Shown here one piece after another: positions 22,240-33,009 of a DNA stretch of 64,000 bases (its first letter is position 1; each line of letters starts with the position of its first letter). The notes beneath the pieces are model-generated. The model worked only from the letters and a program-made list of their open reading frames with translations. It searched no databases and was not told the DNA's origin. The stretch comes from Magnaporthiopsis rhizophila (Eukaryota; Ascomycota; Sordariomycetes; Magnaporthales; Magnaporthaceae). Location: positions 62,001 to 126,000 of the forward strand of contig PYSS01000054.1 in assembly GCA_003049465.1 (NCBI GenBank). The letters are read 5' to 3'. Position numbers and translations under genes: made by a program.

Positions 22240-23160
22240 CAGCAAAGCCTCCCCCTGCCGTGCAGCACGCCCTGGAGCTGCACAAGATGATGCTCAAGTC
22301 GGCCCTCTCCAACGAGCCCCAGGACCCCTTCGAGCTTCTCGGCCTTCTGGGCCTCATCCACAGCGCCGAGCTTCTCGTCGAATGGCGCCTTTCGCCCGCC
22401 ACCTCGGTCACGGGCTGGGACAACGTGAGCGTCATGATCCACCCCATCGCCGCCCTACGTCGCGCCGTCATGGCGTAGAGATACATCGACGTCCTGCCGA
22501 CGGTGGCCAGATGTCTCGGCCTCTCGTACCCGCCGTGCCTGGTCGACGAGCGCGCTACGAGATGGTGATCTAGGTCTTCTGCGACTTCGCCGCGAAGTAC
22601 CCAGGCCGGGGCATACAGATAATCCAGATGGTGTGTCGCCACATGGGTCTGGATCCGGTCGACGTGTCCCACGAGATCACCCGCTGGGGAAACGGCGCAA
22701 TACCGGCTTCCATCTTGGATCTGGTCGCCGCCGTGCCGGTCAAACAGGGCTGGGGCGTCGCGCAGGAAGCCTTCATCATGGACATCCTAGCGTCCGATTT
22801 CCGCGACCTGTCGCTCGTCCATGACGGCGAAGACCCGCTCTGGGACTCCATCACGCCCGCCTGCGACAGGTCATCGTCGCCCTGGCAGCTGCCGTCTCGA
22901 ACCTGCAGCAGTATGACATGCCGATTAATGAAGGGCTCGACGTGCCGGAGTTGATCCAGCACATAGCAGCGGTAGCCACGGGTCAGGCGGAAGGCGGTGC
23001 AGGAGACTATTCCGTAGTGGTGACCCGTCCGGCATTTTTCAGGCCCATATAATGCAAGCGAAGCGGTGGCAGTTCGAGGTCTGGGACCCCCTGACGCGGC
23101 TCCTGAGCGCACCCATTCCAGCCCAAAGCGTCGCGCTTGAGGAGTTGGCAGGGCAGTGCT
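22240..23160 (+). pseudogene. Decayed open reading frame, family unknown
   Basis: Protein-like segments continue each other across stops and frame changes. One frame gives LELHKMMLKSALSNEPQDPF and SVTGWDNVSVMIHPIAALRR, hits a TAG at 22476, and continues RYIDVLPTVARCLGLSYPPC. A second frame, after another TAG near 22572, gives VFCDFAAKYPGRGIQIIQMV and HMGLDPVDVSHEITRWGNGA. A third gives LRQVIVALAAAVSNLQQYDM up to a TAA near 23050. Another short frame from 23052 reads MQAKRWQFEVWDPLTRLL. I recognise no family. Two stops and two or more frameshifts indicate a dead gene, perhaps part of an old mobile or accessory segment. Confidence 0.45.
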
Positions 23161-24138
23161 CCCTAGGGCCTTGGGACTGTTTGGACTTTTTCGTTTTGCA
23201 TCGGCAGACAAGGCCTGGCTCAAGTCTCTGATTTGGACTGTTGGGAGAGCCAAGAAATCCACTTTTTGGGAATATAAACCGTGTCACCTGCTAGGATATT
23301 TGCTACCGAATAAATGGTGTGACTGGCTTTATGCGATGGCACGTACCAATATCATCCACAAGCTGCTTTTGCAGTCTACAGTTGATTACACATGGCCCGG
23401 ATATCAGCGCGAATCACAACGCAGTGAAAGGGCGCATCTTAGAGTCAAAGAGAGCGGAACTCTCGGAGTCTCCAGAGCAGGTGGCCACAACGCTTGATGG
23501 TGGACAAGCTAGAGGATTTTTACAACGGCGTGGGCGGCAGAGGCAGCCACTCCAGACACTCCATGGGGTGCGTTTGGAGGTCGGTTTCTATACACCAAAG
23601 GAAATACCCTACCCTCGGAGCCGCATCCATCCTGTGGCAACAATGGTGGAGAAGCTCGATGTCGCCCATGAGGATCAGCCTCAGAGGCTTCGCGCAAAGG
23701 AAAAAAAGGAAAAGAGATCGAGATATGACTGGACGAAAAAGAAAACAACGCGGGCAAACATCAGACGGACCAGGCTGCCGGGACCTGATCGACCAATCAC
23801 GTTTGTTCCAACCAGCGGTGGCGACATCTTGGGACGCTCCTGCCGTTTGAAGAACCAGAGACGGGCTGATCCGGCTGATTGTGCGGCTGCCTTCTGTGAT
23901 ATAAAAAGCCTGCCAGTCCACCTCTGTCCTCGAGGGGAGAAGAAAGGAAACACAAATCTGCAGGCTCAGAATCTATCCGCTCCTTCAAATCGCCCTCACT
24001 TTCAGCCACCACGACAAAGAGAAGCTCCTCCACAGCCTACCCTTTCCCACCCCAGGGTCTTCCATCCTTGCCTGTGCCCTTCGATCCACCTCTCCCGCTA
24101 GCTGTCGGACGGACCGTCACTCCCCACCACATGTGAAC
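23161..24138. other. Spacer and promoter region of the next gene
   Basis: No supported gene. It is the right part of the gene-poor island and includes the 5' flank of the ORF starting at 24139. Confidence 0.5.
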
Positions 24139-25317
24139 ATGCCGGTACGTAAAGACAAACACAAGGACGGCATGAGCGTCGGGGCGGACAAGCGATACCA
24201 TGATGAAGGACAGGACTCCAAGGGAAAGCAGCCGGCCCAAGCCCCCGACGAGCCATCGCGCATTCTCCACAACGCCGTCGCGGTGGCCAAGAGCGACTGG
24301 AACAGGCACCTCGCGTCGACGCCGCACAACTCGACCGAGGCTAACTATACCTTCCGCGCCATCATGGATGACATGGAAGATGCCCACAAGAAAGCGCTCC
24401 AGGCACTGTCGCAGTCCGTGGCCACGGCCCTGAACCAGCAGCAAGCGTGCGGTGGCACCGGAGTAATGGTGGTGCGCCTCGACAAGGCCAGCGAGGACGA
24501 CCTCGTCACCCGGTTTGACGACAAGCTCAAGATCCTGCACCGCCTGCACGAGGAGTTTGTCGCCAGCCGCCTCGAGACGCACCACCGGGGCATGCGCTCG
24601 CACATGAGCGCCATCGGAAACCGCGTCATCAGCGGCCGCGAGATAGCCAACGCCCCTGTCCTGCCCGACGAGTACGCCGTGAGGGCTGACGCCACCCCTG
24701 CCAGTGCCGGGGAGAGCTCCACGACGACGACGGCGCAGCAGACTGTCGCGGCGGCGGCGGCGTCCACCGTCGCGCCGCCCACTACCACCAAGGCTCCTCC
24801 CGCCGCCGAGCCGCGGCACTTTGAGACGCCCGTCAGCAAGGCGAGCTCCAGCAAAGCGAGCGCCAGCACTACTATCATGAAGATCACCACCAAGCCGCCC
24901 GCCGCCAAGCCTGCTGCTGCTGCTGCTAAGACTACCGCTGCCGGCTCGCCCACCCGTTCGCCGGCTCTCCGGACCTTCAAGATCAAAACCACCGGCAGCA
25001 CTGGCAGCGCAGGCGGCGTCAAGGAGCCCCAGCCCAAGCCCCAGCCTCAGCCCCAGCCGGTCAAGGTGACGATCCGCGGCGCCCGGCCGTCGCTCACCGC
25101 GCACGCCCCGCCGCCGCCCTCGTTCACCACGCGCGTCTCCGCCACGGAGCTGAACTCGCTCGGGTCGATGCGTCCCAACAAGGGCAGGAAGTCTGGTGGC
25201 GGTCCTCGTCCCGATGCCACGCCGGGCGGCTCGAGCGGCCACCGCGAGACGCGTAGCTACACGCCTAGCCCGCCGCGTCGGGACGAGAAGAAGCGTCGCG
25301 TTGAGCGTGGCAATTAG
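24139..25317 (+). CDS. Uncharacterised Ala/Pro/Thr-rich protein
   Basis: Single exon, 392 residues, starting MPVRKDKHKDGMSVGADKRY. Residues 40-165 look folded and mostly helical (HNAVAVAKSDWNRHLAS, FRAIMDDMEDAHKKALQALS, DDKLKILHRLHEEFVASRLE). The rest is low complexity: Ala/Thr runs, a PQPKPQPQPQP repeat, and a basic tail RRDEKKRRVERGN that could be a nuclear signal. No catalytic motif is seen and I do not recognise the family. A GTACGT right after the second codon resembles a splice donor, so a different 5' structure is possible. Confidence 0.7.
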   Translation: MPVRKDKHKDGMSVGADKRYHDEGQDSKGKQPAQAPDEPSRILHNAVAVAKSDWNRHLASTPHNSTEANYTFRAIMDDMEDAHKKALQALSQSVATALNQQQACGGTGVMVVRLDKASEDDLVTRFDDKLKILHRLHEEFVASRLETHHRGMRSHMSAIGNRVISGREIANAPVLPDEYAVRADATPASAGESSTTTTAQQTVAAAAASTVAPPTTTKAPPAAEPRHFETPVSKASSSKASASTTIMKITTKPPAAKPAAAAAKTTAAGSPTRSPALRTFKIKTTGSTGSAGGVKEPQPKPQPQPQPVKVTIRGARPSLTAHAPPPPSFTTRVSATELNSLGSMRPNKGRKSGGGPRPDATPGGSSGHRETRSYTPSPPRRDEKKRRVERGN

Positions 25318-26457
25318 TTTCGATCCGGACTGGACCTCCCATGTGCTACTTACCACCTCTACACACCTTCTGTAGCCTTTGGCTGGTCCCTTTTTAGCAC
25401 TCGTTTCTTATGTCACTATCACATCACCAGGAGTTTTTGGGTGGAAAACCTATTGTCGTTGTCGCGCGGTTATAGCGACGGGAGGATTGTTTCTATGATC
25501 GATCCGTTCCTTTGTATGGTGGTTTTTGTTTTGCTGTTTTTGTGTGTGGGATTGGGCGCTGCGTTTGGGGTTGGTCTGATCTGGGTGCGGGCGATGCATT
25601 CCGTCTGTCCTTTCGTCTCGATTCTTCTTCATTCCTTCTTTTTTTCTCTTTTCCCCACTGATCAACTCAACTCCCACCGACCGCTGCCTTCCGCCATCCG
25701 CTTTTCCCCCAACGAACCAGACAAGCAAGCAACATGCCTGCAACAACAGCTCACAGCACATCCCGACGGCTTGTGCCGTTGTCTTTTTGTCTGATCCGGC
25801 GGTCGTGTTTAGATAGATAGTCTACTCACATGACCTGTATACGACGTGTCGTTTGATGTACCTTGATCGCGCAGATGACTAATGCCACCCGCCTAGCTGG
25901 AAGGGGCAAACAAAGAAGAGCGATCAATCTCGTAGGCGGGGGCATTCAGGGGACGGAACCAGGGTTTGCCCAGCCGGCATCCCCAGCCGATTTGTCGCCC
26001 CCAGGACTCCCCGCTGCGACAAATTCCCCGATTCGGTCAAGAGATCCCATGAAAGTGTGTTTGTGTGTGGGTGGGCTTCTAGAAGAAAAATCCTATGGCT
26101 AGCAGAGCCGCATCGGGACATGCAAACGGCACTGGTGGACGCCTCGGGTGGTGGCTAAGCTGTAATACAACCTGAAGCTTAAATGGATGGAGGGGAAGGG
26201 GCAGCCAGAAAAGCGGGCATGTTGTGTTGCCATGTGCAGCTTAGACCGATACAAGTGCACAAGAATGCGGGTGGCTTGCAGGTCGGTATCCAAACGTACG
26301 GAGTCTGGGTTGTAACTAGATTTTACGCAGATAATACATGAGTGCTGCCTTTCTGGCTGGCATTTTTTTGTCTCTTTTTTTTGTATTGGTTCCTTGTTTG
26401 ACTTTTTTTTTTTTTTTTTTCCTATTTTGGTTCCTCCTTCATCGAACCGGCCCCGCC
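25318..26457. other. Convergent intergenic spacer
   Basis: Between the stops of two convergent genes. Nothing is seen apart from T-rich runs (26402-26420). Confidence 0.6.
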
Positions 26458-27591
26458 TTACGACGCCCAACCGGTGGGATGGAACTCCATGAGGGTATAG
26501 AGTTGTATGATGCTACCAACCAGGAAGAGAATACTACCATACAGCGAGGCGTAGGCAGCACCCGCGGTGTCGCCCACGATCAGCAGGGCGCCGGTGATGG
26601 CAAAACCCGTCGACGCAATCATGTTCCAGACGAAGGCGTGCCAGTCGGCCGACGAGGGCTTTGGCTTGTACCAGGCGTCCTGGGTGTAGATCATCAGGGC
26701 GAGGTTGGCAAAGAAGAACATGGTACCTCCGATGATGAGAGGCAGGAAGACGAGCATCTGGAACAGGAAAAAGTTCTCGACCGGGTTCAGCACGCCCGGG
26801 AAGCTGGCGACGGCCGAGGTCGAGAAGATGATACCGCCCAGCATCTGGGCCATGCCGGCCTTGAAGGGCAGCGTAGCGGCGACGACGGCGCACTGCTCGG
26901 CAGGGGGGAACCAGGCCCACGACTCGCTGCCGAGGAGGGCGGGGCGGTACTTGATCATGACGATACCCTCCTTGTTCTTCTTGGGAACCTCCAGGGTGCC
27001 CCGGTCGGCGTTGAGAGCACCAATGATAGCCAGCGAACCGGCCAACAAGAAGAGGATGGCGCCGCCGTCGAGGGTGGCCACGGTCGCGGTCATGATCTCG
27101 GGGGCCAGGGTGGTGGGGTCGTACCAGACGGGCAGCATGCCCAGGAAGGCATTCGCGGTGAAGGATATGGATCCGACGATGAAGGCAATGGCCACCACCC
27201 AGTTGGCGTCGCGGTAGGGGAAGACGGTGAACATGCGCGTGATGCGACCTTTGGCGGATCCCTCGACTTCGATCTGTAGGACTTCGCCCTTTGGGTTGTA
27301 GATGCTGTCGCCGTCGTCGATGGTGACCGAAGTGGCGCCGCGCTCGCGCTCCCACTGGCACTGGGTTTTGTACTCGAGGTACTGCAGGATGCCGATGACG
27401 CGGTCTCGCTCGTCGTCGTCGACGTCGATGCCGTTACCGCCCGCCTTCTCGGACGGTCTGTTGGCCCTAGGGGAGGGCCCGCGTGGCAGGGAGCGCTCGA
27501 CGTCGTAGTCTCCATTCCGTGCCCTGTCGAAGGGCACGGGGACCATCGAGGTCCGGATGATGGAGGCGCGGAGAGTGGCGCCGGCGTTCAT
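26458..27591 (-). CDS. Multi-pass membrane protein, unknown function
   Basis: Single exon of 377 residues. The N-terminal ~150 residues are polar (RSLPRGPSPRANRPSEKAGG; a QYLEYKTQCQWERE stretch). About six hydrophobic helices follow: VVAIAFIVGSISFTANAFLG, GAILFLLAGSLAIIGAL, a helix near AQMLGGIIFSTSAVASFPG, MLVFLPLIIGGTMFFFANLA, WNMIASTGFAITGALLIVG and YGSILFLVGSIIQLYTLM. It is probably an integral membrane protein of an inner organelle or the plasma membrane. No transporter signature is recognised. The ATG at 27591 was chosen because upstream in-frame sequence is not protein-like. Confidence 0.78.
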   Translation of the reverse strand: MNAGATLRASIIRTSMVPVPFDRARNGDYDVERSLPRGPSPRANRPSEKAGGNGIDVDDDERDRVIGILQYLEYKTQCQWERERGATSVTIDDGDSIYNPKGEVLQIEVEGSAKGRITRMFTVFPYRDANWVVAIAFIVGSISFTANAFLGMLPVWYDPTTLAPEIMTATVATLDGGAILFLLAGSLAIIGALNADRGTLEVPKKNKEGIVMIKYRPALLGSESWAWFPPAEQCAVVAATLPFKAGMAQMLGGIIFSTSAVASFPGVLNPVENFFLFQMLVFLPLIIGGTMFFFANLALMIYTQDAWYKPKPSSADWHAFVWNMIASTGFAITGALLIVGDTAGAAYASLYGSILFLVGSIIQLYTLMEFHPTGWAS

Positions 27592-29681
27592 GGTTGCGGT
27601 TGGACGGTGGCAAGTGGGGTGTGGGTGGGTGCTCCCTAAGGTAGCGTCGGTATGTGGGCAGAGTCCTGCTCTCGTAAAGGGGCCCGCGGACGGCGAAGAA
27701 ATGGGGCCCAGCAGCAAAAGAAGGAAAGAAATAAAGGTGGCGTGGGCACTTTGAAAACTAAAATATATAACCTAGACCAGCTCGGGCGACCTATGACACA
27801 GCAAAAGAACTTCTACCTGAATGAGATTGGGAAGGCGAAAGCAATGTCGAAGCCAATAAGCCAGGGGAAAACCGCATGGCCCGCACGCGCGCGTGCGAGA
27901 ATTAATCTGGGGCCGGCCGAAGGAGGAGTTAAGGAACGACAAGAGGAAGAAACCACAAGAGGGAACGACGAGAACCGGACGCCGGTGTCGGGTTTATGAC
28001 TGACTGGAGAGCAAAAGGCAGGCTAAAAGGAAAGAGGAAAGGAGTCGAGCCGGCCAGCGCGGCTGCTGGAGCCGGCATCTAATAATAAGAAAGCATGCAG
28101 AATGATTTGAGATTGCCTGCCCAAAAGATCGACGGGTAGACCAACGGGATGGCGCCCAGGAGTTCAGACAGGACACCGGTCAGGATCCGAGGGCCGGATG
28201 CTACGCTGGCGAGCCTCAACCTGCGTCGACGGGCGTGGCGAAGGGGAGAGGCGCGGGGGTTGTGCGCAACAAGACAGGGACCAAGCTTCGAGGCTGGGCT
28301 GCCAAGGCTTGTTGCGCACAGAGAAGCAGCTTAATGCGGAGGGGGACGCGTCGTCTGGTGTTGATGGGACCAGGGCCAAAAAGGCACCAATCGAACGAAT
28401 GGGGACAAAGCTTTGGCGCCGGCTTTGGCTCAAAACTTGTTGCAGCGGAGGGCAATCATGCCGGCGAGCTGGGATAATGGGCCAAAAGTTTCTTTTTCCA
28501 ATTTGGGGCATCTGCTGGCGTCGATCATGGCCGGGGTCTTGGCTGGACTCACGCACACACACACTCTCTCTCTCTTTTCTTATACCACTTTTTTTTTTTT
28601 TCTTAAAAAAAAAAAATAAAAAAAAAACAATATCATTCTCATTATTATTTTAGCGTGGGAAGCTGAACGCCGGGCTGCAGCAATCGCTCGCTCGGGTGGA
28701 CTTCGGAAAAAGGAGTTGGGCACTAGTGGCACGTCTGTTTGGCGCGCAACTACTGAGGAAGGCGCGAACAAACAGGCAGATCGGAGCAGAAGCACCTGCA
28801 GAACCCTGAACCCTAGATAACGTTCTTGGCGCTCCACGTGGGATCCCTCCGTCGCAACGCCTGGGTTTGACGCTCGCCGAGATTTTCCCCCTTTGGGCCT
28901 AACTGTTTCCCCTTTGGGCTTAGAACAGCCTCATGAGCGGGGCCGGGCCCCACAGCAGCTGGGTCGGCCATCCTCGGGGGCAGTTGCGGCCGACCCCAGG
29001 AGCCCGTCACGGGACTGCCGTCGTCGATATTTTCGCTGCCAAAGAGGCAATAGCGATGCGATGCTCGCAGGAGGCAGGAGCGAGCCAACACACACCGTGC
29101 ATGCCACTGCCCGGCCGGCTTGCGCCGAAGAGGCAAACGGTCACCATTTTTTTTTCCCGGGACACCCGCGGTAGTTTGCCTCCATTGGCGGAGAATGATG
29201 TCGAGCCCGGAAGCGCGCAAGAGGAGGGGCGGCGGCGACAAAGTCCAGGAAAACAACAAGACTACTAATATGCCCAAGATCCCGTCTCTACCTCCAGCCC
29301 CTGTGCGGCAAACGAAGAAACAAATTCGTGCCGTCTGTGCTTGTGTGTTTGTTTCTTCGCTTGCGACGACAAAACATCTCCACCCGCAAGCCCACTCCCG
29401 GCCCGGCACGGCCAGCCAACCAAAAGACATAGCAGTGCCGGCAGCCACTGTGCCTAGGTGCCCACTGCAACTACCTGACGGATAACGCACCCCGGCCGCT
29501 GCAGGCCCGTGTTTCTTGCGCAACCGCCCCTGCTCCCGGGCGCAATAACATCTCGCTGCTGCCGCCATTATATCCTCTACCGGTCGCCGACCACCGCCCC
29601 TCCGAGGCTGTCCTGGACTGGAAGGGAGCCGCCGAGCCAGATTACCTCCATCCTTCGAACCACCAGAAACAGACGCCTACC
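27592..29681. other. Long divergent intergenic spacer
   Basis: About 2.1 kb between divergent genes, with no supported frame. It includes a CA/CT-rich patch (28553-28575) followed by a T run and an A run (28588-28627). Confidence 0.55.
28588..28627. repeat. Poly-T / poly-A inverted tract
   Basis: A run of T, a short CTT, then a run of A interrupted once by T. It can form a perfect A:T hairpin. It could be retroelement tail debris or simple sequence. Confidence 0.6.
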
Positions 29682-31815
29682 ATGGCCGACGATCCGAGGC
29701 AGCCTGCTGCCGCCCTTGCCGCTCCAGCACCAACCCCTGACGCGACCACCAACGAGAAGAAACCGACGTCTTCGTCGCTGCTGAAGCAGCAGCGGCAGCA
29801 GCAGCAGCAGCAGCAACCCACCGAGGGCGCCGCCGCCGGCCGCCCGATCTCGTGGAATCTCTCGTCGGCCAGCCAGATGGACGAGAAGGAGGCCGATCGC
29901 CTTGGCCGCATGCGCCCGCCGATATTCAAAAACACCTTTGTCGAAGCCGGCTTCTGCGCTGCAATTCTTCTCGCCATGATCATGGCTGTAAGTTAGCTGT
30001 TGCTTGGGTTGCTTTCCCCTTTTCTATCCTAGTGCTGGTGGCGGTGCCGTCCTCAGGGTCGTGTCTCGTGGTGGTGTGGTCTCGTAGGGGTTACCTGGTG
30101 AGCGCCCAATGATGATCATCACGTCTCGAGACGTCGACAGACGGCGTCAACCCTGCCAACATAGCAAAGCGGACCCGTAACTCGGCCAGACTCCAGGGCT
30201 AACCCGAGCTGCCTCGAACCTTGACGCATATCAGGAATTCCTAATCAGCGGCTTCAACGTTGTGCTGCCCAACCTGATGGTCGATCTCAACTTCGGCCCC
30301 GAGCAGAAGACGTGGCCCTCGAGCGTCTTCTCGCTCGTCACCGGCGCCTTCCTGCTCCCCTTCGCCCGCCTCTCCGACGCAAAGTTCGGCGGCTTCGCCG
30401 TCTTCCTATTCGGCAACGCCTGGATGGGCGTCTGGACCCTCGCCGCCGGCTTCGCCAAGTCCTACGAGATGCTCATCGTCTTCCGCGCCCTGCAGGGCCT
30501 CGGCGCCGCCGCCTTCCTGCCCTCGGGCGTCACCCTGCTCGGCCGCGCCTACGCCCGCCCCGGCCGCCGCAAGAATTTTGTCTTCAGCATATACGGCGGC
30601 TGCTCGCCCTTTGGTTTCTTCGTCGGCGTGCTCATCGCCGGCGCCGCGAGCCAGCTGGCAAGCTGGCACTGGTTCTTCTGGGTCGGCGCCATCATGCTGG
30701 CTCTCGTCTGCGTCATGACCTTCATATGCGTCCCCGCCGAGGCCAAGGGCGCTCCGGTGGCCATCGACGACGAGACGGGCCAGGAGGTGCCGCACCCGCC
30801 TATGGACTGGCTCGGCTGTGCCACCTCGATCCCGGGCCTGATGCTGCTTGTCTATGCCATCACCGACAGCCCCTACCAGGCTGGCGCCAGCTGGCGGTCT
30901 CCACAGATTCTCGTCACCTTCATCCTCGGCGCTCTGCTGCTTGCTGGGTTCGTCTACGTCGAGGGCTGGGTTGCCACGGCGCCCCTGGTGCCGCCGAGCA
31001 TCTTCAAGGTCAAGCACATCGTTGCCTTGTTCCTCTGCATGTTTGTGTCGTTTGGAGCCTTCGGAATCTATCTGCTTTATGCCAGCTTTTAGTAAGTGGA
31101 GAGAGTTCTTTTCGCCTCCCTGCCGACACACAGGGTGAGAGAAGATAAAAAAGTTGCAACCCACCTACTAATCAACCACCACAGCATCGAGACCATTCTC
31201 CACACCCCTCCGCTGCTTGCCGCAGCCTGGTTCGCCCCGCTCGCCGTCGGCGGGCTGACGATCGCGCTGCTCGGCGGTGCGTTCCTGCACAAGATCCCGG
31301 GCACGATCCTGATGCTCATCTCGACGCTCGGCTTCCTGGTCTCGGCCATGCTCTTCTACTTCATCCCCGTCCGCAACGCCAACTACTGGGCCTGGGTCTT
31401 CCCGGCCATGGTGAGCGCCACCATCGGCATTGACATCATGTACAACGTGGCAAACATCTTCATAACCACCAGCGTGCGCTCAGACCAGCAGGGGCTGGCG
31501 GGCGCCATCATCAACGGTCTCGTATTTCTGGGCATGAGCTTCTTCCTGGGCTGGGCCGAGCTCGCGTCGGCCCTGAACTCGTCCGACGCGCCCGACAACG
31601 CGCTGCGCGTGTCGTTTCTGCTCGGCTGCGGCTGCGCCGGCTTCTCGATCCTGCTCGTCATCTTCGGCATCAGGATCCCCAAGGCCACCGGCGGTCTCAC
31701 CACCGACGAGAAAGAGAAGTTAGCCCGCCAGCACGCCGGCAGCGGCGGCACTCCGACGCCAGAGCCCGCCCTCGTCTCGGACAACTCGTCAGGGACGCCC
31801 CAGCCCAAGGTCTAG
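29682..31815 (+). CDS. MFS transporter, DHA2-like drug:H+ antiporter
   Basis: Plasma-membrane facilitator of the large fungal drug/proton antiporter family; the substrate is unknown. Three exons join in frame: 29682-29987, 30235-31091 and 31185-31815, giving 597 residues. A polar N-terminus with a Gln run (near residue 45) precedes about 14 helices. Family marks are the loop 2-3 LSDAKFGG, FRALQGLGAAAFLPSGVTLL and motif C-like IYGGCSPFGFFVGVLIAG. The C-terminus is Thr/Pro/Ser-rich. A GTAAGT donor and TATCAG acceptor bound intron 1; GTAAGT/CACAG bound intron 2. The Zn2Cys6 gene to the right is separated by 1.2 kb and convergent, so co-regulation is only a possibility. Confidence 0.88.
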
Positions 31816-33009
31816 AGGACATTGTAGCCGACTGTGGGCTTGTGAGATAAGTGTATTTTTCTAGCATAAAAGGGTTGGATGTCTTTTGGGTTATACGTCT
31901 GGGCTTTCAGCGAGCTGACATCCAGAGATGTAAAGATGTAATTGTCTGTATTGGTGAGTGAGACAGATAAAGGGCGAGGGAGATGTAAGAGACAGAGAGA
32001 AAAAAAAAAAACAGGCAGGGAAACAAAAGCAGTAATGAGACATATGCGACAGGAAAACGGAAACTGTGAACTCGGGACCATTGTTATAACACACAGAAGG
32101 AAGAAGCGTCTGTATGTACCGTACCTCAATACCGATAATCAACATCGGACTGATTAGAGACGTTGGGCCGACGATCAAACAGGAGAACGCGGGCAACCTC
32201 GCGTGGGGTTACTTGCCGAGAAAAGGTTCCGGTTTGTTTGTTTGTTTTGTCAGCACGTTTTTTTCCTCCCTGCCATCTTGGCATCACGGCTGAGCTGGGC
32301 GTCGAAGCTTGTTTTCATGCTTGTCCAAAAAAAGGTTGACCTGTCAAAATTATGCGCCGCCTCCACGTCGGTTCATCATGCGTCTATTTCTGTCGTCTTT
32401 CGTCGTCGATAAACATATGATAGTTACCCCACGCATTAGGGTTCCTCGCTTCGGTGTTTTGGGTTTTGCTTCGCTGGCTGCCTGGCTGGTTTGGCTGGGT
32501 CTCGATAAAAAGGTGGAAGTTATATTTGAAAACCTCTATTTTTTTTTTTTTTTTTAAATAGAAAAAAAAAAAAAAAAGAATCCAGCGACTGCTCGCTTGT
32601 CCCATGCTGTAACGAAGGATGCTGAGTTCAAAATAGCCTGCCCAAACCCCAACAATGAGAAACCAAAGAAAGTTTATTTCCAGGACCATTTGTATTCCAA
32701 TCATAGAACTATTCGTGGAACCACCTAATCCACTCCCCCTTGTGCCCGCGACTTCCGAGCTGTAGGCTTTCCTGGTGGTTAAAAAATGATTCCCCGCCGA
32801 GGGGATCAAAATTGTAGAAATGAAAAAAGAATAGAATCTGAATAAAATAGCCAAGAAGATAGGTTGGTGGAAGGCTACAATGGTCAAAAAAAGGTCGTAG
32901 AACGTAGGTTCACAGTCGTAATCGTGAGCCCCCTGCTCGGCAGGGCAGATGAAGCGTAGGTGGGTTGTAGGTTACATGGACTTGGCGTTCGTTCGTCATG
33001 GCAAGGCGG
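31816..33009. other. Convergent intergenic spacer with poly-T/poly-A hairpin
   Basis: No gene is seen. A T run followed by an A run at about 32538-32577 can pair with itself, much like the tract at 28588-28627. Confidence 0.55.
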
